Positions 1-11,600 of a stretch of 64,000 nt of DNA are shown here, one piece after another; the first letter of the stretch is position 1; the number at the start of each line of letters is the position of its first letter. Position numbers and translations under genes: made by a program. Where the stretch lies: NCBI GenBank assembly GCA_017591395.1, contig WEDG01011602.1:1-64000 (forward strand), given 5' to 3'. Source of the DNA: Schistocephalus solidus (lineage: Eukaryota > Platyhelminthes > Cestoda > Diphyllobothriidea > Diphyllobothriidae). A model generated the notes under the pieces. That model was not told where the DNA came from. It made no database searches and saw nothing but the letters and a program-made list of their open reading frames with translations.

Positions 1-739
1 TGGGAACGAGGCAGACTTGACCCAGTTTTGTTGACTAAGTCAACAGAACTACGTTGAAACGGAGAAGCAGTCGGGCTTGGCACTTTATGTAGACAGAACT
101 TGTCCTGCTAGGACAACAGTAAGCAATTTTTTGAAATTAATGGTGAACTAGAAAAAATAGGCAATGAAAAAACCCATACCTAAAAAATGGAGGCAGAGTT
201 CAATAGGCCTTCATTTTCGAATAGAAAGTAGGAGAAAAAACTGCTAAGGAAAATAAGGTTAGGTGGTAGAGTAGGGTAATACTGCAGAAGCATTTCAGAA
301 TGAGATAATGAAACGTCGAGATGGTTCGTTCTTGATCACTTAGGCGTATGACAGAACATCTCATGAAAATGCGTCAATTAACTTAAGTCCTCAGCATCGT
401 ATGATCCAGAATTGAATTCTGAAGATGGTAATTATCCAAAGAAACGGCAGCAATTTAGACTGTGAACCATCGAATGTGCACGTCCAAATTAATTCATCGT
501 TTGGATGACTGGTGATATAAAGAGACATCATGGTTCATGGGGGACTCGAGGTAGCGAAAACATAGTTTCAAGAGGGTCACTTAAATTCCCGATGGTCCTT
601 TCTCCGAATCATGGGGAAAGCTAATGGGAAAATATGAGGAAAATAAAATGTTAATAGAATCAGTGTTAAGATAAATGTGCAGCCTTCGCTTGAATGCTGA
701 TAGACTAGTTAACGACCTTATTTCAATTGGCAAGTTATT

Positions 740-1440
740 TCAAAGAAAACTATATATGTTTGCCGATGACCTCAAATGACTGTATTCATTCTCTAACTGT
801 ATGGCCAAACGATGCCTACAACAAATTCATTTCAACTTAGATGCTCTTCTGGCGTGGAGCTCCACGTTGCTTATGGATTTATTACCTTCTTAGTGTCGCT
901 TCATGTGTTTTGGGTCTCTAAGGCTGCCATTACCTGTTATTTTTAAAGGTTGCCCTATGACTGAATGTTCCTCCACCTATAAATTAGATCTTTTGCCGAC
1001 AGAATAACGGCCAATGCTGCTCAGATACTACTTATAATTTCTACCTTCTTTAGAATAACTTAAGACTTTATCGTATGTTTGTACTGCCCATTCTTGAATT
1101 TTACTCTCCTTTCTTAGGTTTAATGAACGAATCTAGTCGTTTAAAACTGAAAATGCCGAAAGAAATTTTACAAAAACTCCTGTATCCGACTCTTTCAAAT
1201 ACTTCCTACTTAACTAGATGCCAGTTGACGAAGCTAAAACTTTTTTGGGTCAGGAGACTAGAAGCAGGCTTTTGTCTCCTTTTTCAACTTTATAATAACT
1301 CAAATATCCCCAAGCTTTCCATCATTAACCCCGTTAGTCTTCCTTATAACCTGAATAATTTCAGCACTAATTATACCTCCTCATGCATCCTTCACATCTA
1401 AACGCTCTCTTTTCTTTGCTTCTCATTAAAACTTTATTTG
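740..1440 (+). pseudogene. Degenerate CR1/jockey-type reverse transcriptase fragment (loop of foldback)
   Basis: Translated in shifting frames, the + strand shows MFADDLK at 758-778, the FADD catalytic motif of non-LTR reverse transcriptases. It is followed by LDALLAWSSTLLMD, where CR1-like enzymes have LDALxxWSxxWxL. Further on come VLPILEFYSPFLGL and LTRCQLTKLKLFWVRRLEAG, which match the thumb and C-terminal part of the family (RPxLEYxxPVW and LxxLxLxRRLxA). Several stops and frameshifts are present (for example directly after FADDLK), so it is dead. Confidence 0.75.
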
Positions 1441-1762
1441 AAATAACTTGCTTATTGAAAATAAGATCGTTAACTACTCTATCTGCATTCAAGCGAAGAC
1501 TGAACATTTATCTCAACCCTGATTCTATAACCTTTTATTTTCCTTATCTTTTCTGAGCAACTTTCTCCATGATTAGGAGAAAGGACCATCGGGAATTCAA
1601 GAGAACTTTTTGAAACTATTTTTCTCTACCTCGAGTCCCACAATGACTAGGATGTCTCCTTATGCCACCAGTCATTCAAAGGATGGAATTAATTTGGACG
1701 ATCACAGTCTAAAATGCTCCCACTTCGTTGGATACATACCATGATCAGAATTCAACCCTACA

Positions 1763-2422
1763 AGCACCGGCCCAATTTAGCCCCCTTTGGCCTTCTGGGC
1801 CAGAGGGTGATTTGAGAGGGCTATAGGGGGCTAAATGGTGGTGCCAGAAGGATAAAAGTCAACGGTGTTGCTCACCAAGGCCCCCTCACAGGAAAAAAAG
1901 CACAGCGGGAGCCCAAGATTTCCTCGTAGTTGCAGCCCCTTTTTCTGTATATCGAACGCCCATTGCATATCGTAATCCCTGATAAGTGGCCAGTATTTAT
2001 TCACCCCATAATTGCTGTGCTTTAAACGGCCCAAGGTTATACAATCAACAGTTCTTCCGCATGGATTCATTCAAGTCATTCCTACGCTCTAATCACTCAC
2101 TGATGACATAAAAAATGTTCAAATTACGGTTGACACGTATTTATTCTTAAAAAAAGATAAAAACTATGTACATGCGTAGACAAGGTTTGTCCTTGTCTGG
2201 TGACCTTGTTCCTGTTGTCCAAAGCTTGTTCATAAATTAAAAAGAAATCTGTTGGTTACCGAAGCATGCCAGGAATGAACATATTGAAAAGGGTTACAAA
2301 TCACCAACATCCAAGTCAGGATTAAAATCCAATGCAAATCGTAGGAGACCTAATTCAGAACCGAGGGGGCCATCCCACTTATTGCCTCCTCTGAGCCCCC
2401 TCTAAGGAAGGGGCCGGGTGCT
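1763..2422. mobile_element. Small DNA-transposon-like element with terminal inverted repeats
   Basis: The element starts AGCACCGGCCC and ends GGGCCGGGTGCT, and it splits the right arm of the older foldback between adjacent arm sequences. GAATTC occurs on both sides (1748 and 2429) and may be a target duplication. A second inverted copy of the terminus near 1815-1845 forms a subterminal hairpin (the left side reads TTTAGCCCCCT, the right AGGGGGCTAAA). A 79-residue minus-strand frame at 1831-2070 is open but unrecognised. Superfamily is not assigned. Confidence 0.55.
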
Positions 2423-2534
2423 GGCGTGGAATTCTGTATCCTGAGATGCTGAGGCCTCAAGTTCACTGATGCCTTTTCGTGAGATTATGTTTCATGATCC
2501 TTGGTGCTTAAGAACGGACCATCTCGCCTCTGAC

Positions 2535-3725
2535 CGCAGAAAGATTTAAAAAGTTCAGAGGGTTCTTACTCGAAAACGATTTTCTCTTCCTTGATCCAGT
2601 TTCTCTTATACGGATAGATGCCAGTCAGCAAAAAATTAATTTCTCTGGGTAAGGAGACTCGAAACCGGTCTTTGCTTCCTGTTTCGCGTTAACTCTAGCC
2701 CAAATCTCCCACGAATTAACGTTTTCACTCCGGTAGATCGACCATATGCCACTCTTAATTTCCTCCATGATCATTTTACCACCAAACATTCTCAGATTTT
2801 GCCTTCAAATATGCTTTCTTATGGAATAATCTTCCACTGGAAATTAGGTTGTCGTCTACATTAGCTATTTTCCAAACCAAATTACGCAAACATTTAACTT
2901 TGAAACATATAAATTCCTTAATCTCTGTTTCCTTCCCAAACTCGCAACTTTTGGATTTTGAAGAGGGTCCTCCTGGTATTTGAGGCAGTCCCCTTGATAA
3001 TATATTGGTTTCTAAAAATGTTTCTGTCATCCTCTGCAGAGTCAATCTTCGCATTCACTTTTTCGTCCCCTACTTTTTAACTTGCATCGCCAACTCTTGA
3101 CAACCTTGATACTTTCGCCTGATTTTGCAAACCTGACGATGGTCTTCGGGATCTGTTGATGATCGTGGTGGGTTCTGTTGTTTTCGCCACCTTGTTGGTG
3201 GACTACGCAGTCAGCAAGGTAGCATCCTGGTGATGATCTCGTGACCTCTACATTCCCTCTTCGTTTCAACTGTGTTGTCTACGATGAGTTCCTCCTCTTT
3301 CACCTCCATGTTGGTTGTAAACAGTAGCTCTGACTATTATATTACCTCTCACCCGACAAGGAGCGTTCCGAACCCTCATGCATTTTCAGCAACATCACAA
3401 TACTATCCCAGTGCATCGTACCAATACCATCAACTCTGGCTATAACTTTTTTAGAGAAGTAGTTTTTTCTCTTTTTTTATTTTTTTTTAATTGGCGGCTC
3501 CAAACATAGGATTTTTTAACTGCTTCTTTTCTAGTCTCCCGCATATGCCGAAGATTGTTAAGTATTGTTTTTGAAAATGGCAAATCGTTCTGAATCGGAT
3601 ATGCCTACCATACTACTCATTTCTCATTTTTCACGTGGCTGCTCCATAGAGCAGCAATTATGCACTTTTTATTTATTTATATCGCAATACAAAGTTTGAA
3701 ATGATGGGCCCTCTGGGCCTTAAAT
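2535..3725 (+). mobile_element. CR1-like LINE 3' fragment inserted in the foldback arm
   Basis: Between arm blocks ending about 2530 and starting about 3730. The sequence parallels the RT remnant at 1200-1400 (GATGCCAGT...; GGAGACT.GAA.C) and continues further to the C-terminus. At 2814-2906 the + strand encodes FLWNNLPLEIRLSSTLAIFQ then TKLRKHLT, the typical CR1-type ending (WNxLPxEIxxxxSLxxFKxxL). Stops elsewhere make it non-functional. The remainder to about 3725 would be its 3' UTR, ending near a GCGATGTATT sequence. Confidence 0.7.
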
Positions 3726-3965
3726 ATGCGATGTATTTCTTTATTCCTCATTCTGAAATGCTACTGCAGTATTAGCCTACTCTGCCCCCTTACCTTATTT
3801 TTATTGGCAGTTTTTTCTCCTTCCCTCTTTTCGAAAATGGATGACAATTGAACTATGCCTCCATTTTCAAGATAGGAGTTTTTCACTACCTATTTTCTAG
3901 CTCACAATTATTTTAAAAACTATTCCCCTTACAGGACAAGTTCTGCTTACATTTTTACATATTTG

Positions 3966-5410
3966 TACATTTGATCTGCACACATTTTCACTTTAGAAGT
4001 TCGGTGCTTAGGTTGTTTTCGACAGTGCTTTCACTGCGGTAACCAAATATAACTTCGAAATAAACATCATTTTACGGTGCACAATACTTTGTGCAAATTT
4101 GCATCCATAACTAAGCAGCATAATAATAAATTCACATGCATCTATCCTAAAGCTTAATGTGGAACCAAGTGAACACTTACGGACTCTGTTGTTTGCATTT
4201 AAAATGTTTTTATTCGAATGGTTGAAAAAAGGTGTGTCTGTATCTCGAATAACCTTCAGATTCTGAACATTAATTTTGAACTGTCCTTCGATGATGGCCA
4301 TAATTACTATAAACTAAGAGAACCAACTGCACAAGGGTGCTTAAACACGTTTGACAGTTAGGGCCCTGATTCTTATGAAAAGGCTGAAGGATCTCCTCGT
4401 CAGTGTACGAAACATTTTTTATCTTTTATCGTAGCCTAAGCATGAAAATCAAGAAAAAAAGGAAGTTTTGGGTTTGAACTCTCACTGGCTCCTCAAACGG
4501 TACTTGAGATTTTTTATCGATTTTTTTGTAGCGTCCGTCGGTAGCCACCCCCAATGGTCCGCCTGATCCGCAATATATCCAGGAGATCATTTCAAACATT
4601 GAAAAACCATATTTTGCTGCATCTTTCGATAGTGGCAGATATGAAATCGAGGTTAGCGTCCTGCCTGCCTTTAAGATGTTGCAACAATTGCGCACTTTCT
4701 TCAACTCTGATAACATTTACAAGGATCATTGATGCTTGTGCTAGCGGCATGTGCAGTTGCGTAGTATTCCATACGCTGATTGACTGAGGTGACACCTCGA
4801 AAAAATCGGGGTCCTTGTGGCAGAAGCATAATCAGGAGCATCGGATCTAGCATATCGCTATAAAATTGTTACCAGGGGAAGAAAGAGGAAAAATTTCAAC
4901 TCAAACGTATTCCTTACATTCAAGACAATTAAGCATGTGTTTAGGCTTTATTTTTAAGCGATTTTCACATGGATTTTTAGATTTGGTTCCCAGTTGATTA
5001 CACTCCGAACGTGCTCACGTTTAGCCGACTGTCTGTCTGTTCGGAAATAAGTTTTCCATGTAATCCGCTAAAGCTTTAAATATTGAGCCAAAGTTTTCAA
5101 ACAGATTGTTATTTTGAGAAGTTTACCGGACCGCGCATGGTCTGGTATCTGTCGCATTGTGAACCAGAACCCCCGTTTTTAAACTACCCAGGTTGGTTAT
5201 GTTTGCGTTTTTTGCACATTGCGTATCTCTCAAAGCGCGTATTATTGTGTCCTTTGTTTTAGAGAAAATCATTTTTGTCGGCAGATTCAGTGAAGCGGCA
5301 ATAAAACACTGCGTTGTTGCGTTCTTCGCAACTAGAACTATGCCAGTTCCTTTTTAATCATACTATTTATGTACATTCTTTTCCTGTTGCTCCTTTGGTT
5401 TTATTTCCAG
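3966..5410. other. No recognised gene
   Basis: AT-rich sequence between the foldback element and VPS50 exon 1. Short open frames on both strands at 4426-4795 overlap each other and show no family similarity. The missing N-terminal exon(s) of VPS50 could be here, but I could not recognise them. Confidence 0.5.
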
Positions 5411-5613
5411 AGTTATCTGCAGTCAACCTTTCGGAATTTGAAAGTGATCGATGAAAGACTAACGCTCTTACGGCAGCGACAAACTACCGTTTGCCGTCAA
5501 GTATCACATCTTATTCTCGAGAAGCAACCCTTTTACCAAGCCGAGCTCCGTAAAGTCATGAAACTGCAGGAACTAAACCGGGATGCTTATTTGCAATGCA
5601 AGGAGGCACGTAG
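5411..5613 (+). CDS. VPS50: VPS50 exon 1 of this window
   Basis: The exon follows a tttccag acceptor and ends at CGTAG before donor GTAGGC. It enters in phase 0 and leaves in phase 2, giving 67 codons plus 2 nt. It encodes the coiled-coil-like block containing the invariant LILEKQP and then KVMKLQELN, which aligns with the N-terminal Vps54-like domain of VPS50. It is not the true first exon, because the start-methionine region of the family should lie about 100 residues earlier. Confidence 0.9.
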
Positions 5614-8600
5614 GTAGGCCATCTAGTTGTCTTTGATAAGGTGAAATTTCGCCTACTTTAATGAGTGCCGAACTTTCTACATTAAGTGTACCCCGTTTTG
5701 TTTTGAGAAGCGTTCAGAATCGAAATTCACACTTATATGACCAGTGAGCCCGAAATTCTGCCCAAACGATAGATCATAGATAGTAAACAGGTTTTTTAAA
5801 TTTCGGTTGAGCGCACTACTAAACAGGTAAAATAAAGCTATATCGCGCTTACAATTGGGTGCGTTTATGATCGATGCTATAGTTCTGTAACTAAAATATG
5901 GTCTATGAATCGTAATCACAGTGCTTTCCACCCTTAATTGTGCGGAAAACCTCTCTAAATCCGGGTTCCATAACTGTAGATCCGAGCTGCTACCAATAAT
6001 TTTGCCCCGCTCTCAATAAAACTAACAGTCCATGGATGACATTACTCCGGTTTGTGTTTTCAAAAATCGCCTTGTTTTTATCACAGGAGGTCTTCCGGAT
6101 TTATCACACCATGAGAAATGCTCGGTACACCAAGTTGCAGTACTTTTGCAGCCGCTTTTTCATAACTCAGCATTAATTCCCTCAACATAATTTTTTCTTG
6201 CCTTAGGTAACCGAATAGTATATCGATTCTGTCATATTTCCAGGGATAAGGCACTGGAACTGTTGCACATGCAACTCCTTGTTAACCTTCGGTGGGGAAA
6301 AAAATTTCCATATCAATTCAGGATGTTCGTACTACAACACCGCTTACCCTAGCATACATATGTTTCTGCTCATACAGCCAACGCTTACCTATTCCCAGAC
6401 AATAAATCCTGAGTACTATAGCCGGTTAAGACTAGGGAGACTGGATTGACCATTTCTGACTAATTAGCAGTCATCAGCCAGTCATACGTAACCGCAGGTG
6501 GTGTACCATCCGAGGCTGGAACCCGCGACCTGTTACTCAGAAGTCCAACGCTCTGACCATTGAGCCACAGGCTCGTTGCCGTGCCGGTTTAGATCGGGTA
6601 TAACTGGCTGATAACGGCTTATGAGCCAGAAATGGCGATTCCTTATCCCTCGTCATTGCCGGCAATATTAATCTGCCTAGGATACTAGCCGCTGTGCGAC
6701 TGCTCGCGAGGCTCAAGAGTGTGCCCAAGGTAGAACGAGAAGAGTGAGTTCCCTTACTGATCTGTGAGCGTTCGTCAGGGAATAAATTCAGACTGAAGTG
6801 GTATACTAGATGCTGGGATGTCGCACGAGATGAGCGTTCTTCATACCGGTTTTTAGTGTCAAATTTGAAGTGGATTTTATTTTAATATTTTCGGTCGCAA
6901 ACTGGTAATGAAAGAAGCTCTGAGCGAAATCCGCTATGTCAGTAGAGTAGCGTAGTTATAAAAACAGTCATTGAGAAGTATCAACGCACTTTTGGTTCCT
7001 TTGAGGCGTACCATCTAAGAAAACATAAACTCGATAGCATGGAAATATACTTGTTTGCTCGTTGTCAGTCAAATTACGCTTGGTGTACAGAATGATGATC
7101 TTTTCCGTCAAGCTTCCTGTTCCTGAATCTTTGCCCGTGGAAAAAATGCACTGTGTTCGATCATGCTGTTTTTTTATATTAATTCGCCTAATTTGATATT
7201 TAAATCTTCACCGTCTCTACCATGACGGCTCTTTTCAGTTCCTTGGAGGCTCTTTCACGTGGTCTTGTGGAACCGCATTTTCTAGTTCTACGAAATCATG
7301 GGCGTTGTTTACGCCTCAAAAAGGTGATGGAGATTCTGCGGCGTATTCGAACACTGAAGGAGAGTGCGGCTCAGCTGGACAAACTGATTGATGTAAGGAC
7401 ACCCTTTCGCCTCAGTAACGATATTTTTCCTTTTAGTAGTGCTAACGAAAAATCGGGTTACATACACACGTGTTTTTAACACACTATATACTAATTTTAC
7501 TGCGAAAGCGCTTTCATTGACCTTAGTCGTCTATTTTATATTATCTCTCGAGCAGGCAGACTTCTCCGTCTGGCGGCACCTAACCGGTCTTAGCCAGCAC
7601 CACACAAGATGTAACCACTTGGTTTGACGAGGCCTTGATCGTGTATTATTTAGCAATCCCTAGTTGTGTTAAGGTTAATTGAAGTTTTTTGTACAGACGG
7701 ATCCCAAGCAGTCATCTCAGTTGTTTTTTTTGAAATTATCGCAGGCGCTTTGGCTCTTTGGAACCTGACCACAACGCAATCATAACAAAAAAACCTGTTT
7801 AATAACGGTTCACGGTCGTCATCAGCTCAGCCAGGTCTCAACCCTTTACGTTCTTTCTTTGATTATGCTGAATTTTCATCAACAATTGTCCATATTCTCG
7901 ATTTAAACTTTCAAAACAGCGAGCCCGTGACTCAGTGGTTCGAGCCTTGGACTTATGATCAAGAGGTCGTGGGCTCGAGACTTGGGTGGGATACCACTTG
8001 GGGTTGGGTATGACTGGCTGATGACAGCCAATGAGCCAGAAATGGTCATTCCAGTCTCACTTGCCTTGGTAGGTATTGTTAATCTCCTTCGTGTTCTCAT
8101 AGAGCTGTCGATGCTGCTCCTCTACAGCTTATTTACCAGACGTGTGAGTGCTTATTCCACAGCTAGCCTTTATTGCTCTTTGCCACTTTGGATGCGCCAG
8201 GTTACCGGCAACCAGGCTAACGATCATACTCATCTTTCCGACAGGACAACTAACGAATAATTGGACATACATTTAGAATTTTTCGAAACTTATAGCGTTT
8301 TGCATTTGCAACGTGTCTACAGCCCCGAGGCCTCCAGCCTGGTAAAAATGCAACTCAATGAACTTCTTTATTACCCTTTTATCAATAGTTTTTTTCCTTA
8401 AATTTGTGAGTTTCAAATGTGCAGTTAACTACGATCTCTAAGAGAAAGCATACATGGCAGTTCGACCGTCGATTTCGACGAGGTCCACCGTATGCTCCAC
8501 ACCAGGTGGTGCAGGGACGGTGACTTGCGCGTGAATTAGTTTTAAGTAATAGTAGCCTTGTGCTGCAGCTACCGCACTCTCCTCCCCCACCTGAGCCCGG

Positions 8601-11600
8601 TGTCAAGACAGAGTCAAGAAGACCGGAGATGGGAGAGGGCGCAGGTGGCTGGCGCGGCCGGAGCCGCCCCTGGGCGTGCCACCACACCTGGCTCGGATCC
8701 CACGGAGTGGGAGTGCCATAAAGGCCACATTAAGAAGAAGCCATTGCAACCTGACTCTCAGTCCGCCAGTCAGTCACTCCACACAAAACACACATTGGGC
8801 TGACCACGCGGTCCGAGTTATCTCGTTCGTTGGCAACCTTCGAAGCCACGGCTTTTAGCGCACCGTGATAGTTTCAAGCGCGTCAGATTGTTTATAGTGA
8901 GGAAAATACGCTGAGCTCTCGACTTCAGTCTCTCCCCCAACCCCACAATCAGACCACTATCCGAGCCGGTCAGTTGTCTGATGCGGAAGCGGGCGCAGCT
9001 GCTGGTAAACTCGTCTACGTGTACTACGTACACGACCTGGCCCACCAAACACAAGCACCAGGATTTCACACAACAGGGGGTTGAACGGCTTTCATCTCAC
9101 ATGTGTGAGATAGCCAGAGGTCACGTTAAGAAGAAGCCATCGCAGCCTGACTCTCAGACCACCATTCAGCCACTCCACACAACACACCTTGGACTAACTG
9201 CAAGGTCTGACTGTAATTGTCAGTTGGCAACCTTCCAACCGCGGCGATTAACGTTACCGCACACTCTTCTCCCCCCCCCTCCCCCCCACCTGAGCCCGGT
9301 CTCACGACACAGGCAAGAAGACCGGAGATGAGAGAGGTCGCAGGTGGCTGGCGCGGCCGGAGCCGCCCCTGGGCGTACCACCACACCTGGCTCGGATACC
9401 ACAGAGTGGGAGTGCCATAAAGACCACATTAAGAAGAAGCCATTGCAGCCTGACTCTCAGTCCGCCAGTCAGCCACTCCACACAAAACACATTGGGCTGA
9501 CCACGTGGTCCGAGTTATCCCGTCAGTTGGCAACCTTCCAAGCCAAGGCTTTTAGCGCACCGTGATAGTTTTAAGCGCGTCAGATTGTTTATAGTGAGAA
9601 ACATGCGCTGAGCTGTCGACCTCACTCTCTCCCCAACCCCCACCATCAGACACTGTCCGAGCCGGTCAGTTGCCTGATGTTGGAGTGGGCGCATTGGCTG
9701 ACGGATCGGCGTAGCCGTCTTCGCGCGCCATAGCACGACCTGGCCCCCATAACGCACACACCAGGATTCACTAACTCAGGGGATATGGAGCAGCCATCGC
9801 CGCCTGACTCCCAGTCCACTGGTCAGCCACTCGACACACACAGCACATACACTGAGCCGATGGCGTGGTCTGGTAGAAGCGTCAGATTGGCAGAATCCCA
9901 GCCACGGTTTCTAGGAAACCGTGATATACTCTTGTAAATGGTGATTGTGAGGGTGTTGTCGATGTATTGGTGTAGGTATTGTGCGCTGATGTAGCTTAGC
10001 CTCCGGTGGTTTACCGGAGGTCGTCGTGGAGGTGCATGTGTCCTAATAGGCCCATGCGGTGGGTAAATGTGCGGGAGCAGTGAAGGCGGGCGCGTCGACT
10101 GTATGTCGAAGCTCCAGGCACTGATTCACCAGCCTCCGTGCGATGGATTCGCAGATGACCGACCAGGCCGATGCGTGAGTTGAAGTTGCGGGCGCAGTGT
10201 GGGCAGGAGAAATCGGTAGAGGCTGGGGGGGATGTCATTCATGGTATTGGGGGTGGCAGGGGCGCTAAGAATGGCAGGAGAGGAGGGTTTGCATGGTGTA
10301 TCGGTGTTGTCGGCATTGTGGTGAATTCCGCTGTCATGGATTCGCATGTGACCGAATATGCCCATACGATGAGTGAATGCGCGAGGACAGTGAGGGCAGT
10401 GGAGACGACGATCTCTGTTGTGTGATGGGGCTCCAGGTACTGGCTCACCGGTCTCTGTATGATGTATTCGCAAGTGACCAACCAGGCCGATGCGTGAGGT
10501 GAATATGCAGTCGCATTGAGTACAGCTTAGGAGAGATTCCCCATCGCTGATGGTGGTGGTGGTTGTAGTGAAGGCGAATGCGGTGGTGGGAGTAACAGGC
10601 GATGAGTAGATGGATGTTGTCTCTATGATGGAATTGATGCCAGGAGTGAGGGTGGGGGAGTCAAAAGGAGGGTTGGCAGAATTTGACGTAGAAGTTGGAA
10701 TTGTCGGATTGTTGGTGCATTGCGTTCGAAGATGTCCAACCAGGCCGATTCTCGCGTGGAAGATGCGTTGACAGCGTGGGCATGTTGGCAGGGCCTGGGC
10801 ATTGGCGGTGTTGGTCCGGGGCGCTGGTGACTTTCGTGCCGCTCTTTTGGCCTTGGCGGCGGCTATCCGGTTGGCCTCATAGATTGCTGAACCAGTCTTC
10901 ACTGATCTTCTCCATGCCGGTCTATCCTGGGCGAGGTCCTCCCAGGTCGCCGAGTTGATGTGCAGTTGCTTCAGCGATTTCTTTAAAGTGTCCTTGTAGC
11001 GTCGTTTTTGCCCACCCTGCCAACGAGAACCCGTAGCGACATCTCCGTAGAAAAGTCGTTTGGGTTGTTGCTCGTCGTCCATTCTTACCAGGTGGCCACT
11101 CCATCGCAGTTGCACTTGCCTCAGCATGGCATGGATGCTGAGGATTCCGGTCCGCTCCAGGACTTTCGTGTCCGGGATTTTGTCTTGCCATCTTAGCTTC
11201 AGTATTCTGCGGATGCAGCTGAGATGAAAGTGATTCAGCTTCCTGGCTTGGTTCGAGTAGATGGTCCAGGTTTCCGCTCCGTAAAGGAGTGTCGTCAAGA
11301 CGACGGCCTTGCACATCTTCAGTTTGGTGTTAAGGTGAATACCGTGGCGATTCCACACGGAGGCCTGCAGCCGGCCGAAGGTCTGACTAGCTTTGGAGAT
11401 CCGTTGGGCAACCTCGTAATCGATTCTCGTGTTGCGCGACATTGTGCTTCCTAGATAAGCGAAGGTTTCCACGTTTTTGAGTTGAGCACCGTTGACATAG
11501 ATTCGAGGAGCATTGTATTCCGTGCTGGGTGGCGGCTGAGGCGTGACAACCGTTTTGGCTGTACTGATTGTTAATCCAAAATCGGCGCAGCCTTCGGCGA

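Larger units (their letters stand above)
88..3965. mobile_element. Large imperfect foldback (inverted-repeat) element
   Basis: The left arm (about 88-750) reappears as reverse complement in three blocks: 1425-1765, about 2425-2530 and about 3730-3965. Matching landmarks include AGAACTTGTCCTG at 94 versus CAGGACAAGTTCT near 3935, TACTGCAG near 281 versus CTGCAGTA near 3763, and GAATTCCCGATGGTCCTTT-like sequence near 584 versus its complement near 1580. The right arm is broken by two insertions, a TIR element (1763-2422) and a LINE fragment (about 2535-3725). The loop (750-1425) carries degraded reverse transcriptase. Arms are roughly 660 bp with many substitutions and indels, so the element is old. 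Confidence 0.8.

Noticed and set aside
4554..4795. Overlapping 60-77 residue frames on both strands upstream of exon 1
   Set aside because: No similarity recognised, no splice context fitting VPS50; left as chance.
7557..7624. Possible VPS50 exon after exon 2 (acceptor gagcag, peptide [14 protein letters not shown])
   Set aside because: Its exit phase cannot join exon 4 and its donor is poor. The block at 18583-18665 fits phase, splice sites and family alignment exactly.
8382..9757. Many overlapping frames on both strands, rich in Pro, Arg, Ser and Gly
   Set aside because: They fall in the GC-rich LINE 3' UTR; six frames are open by composition.
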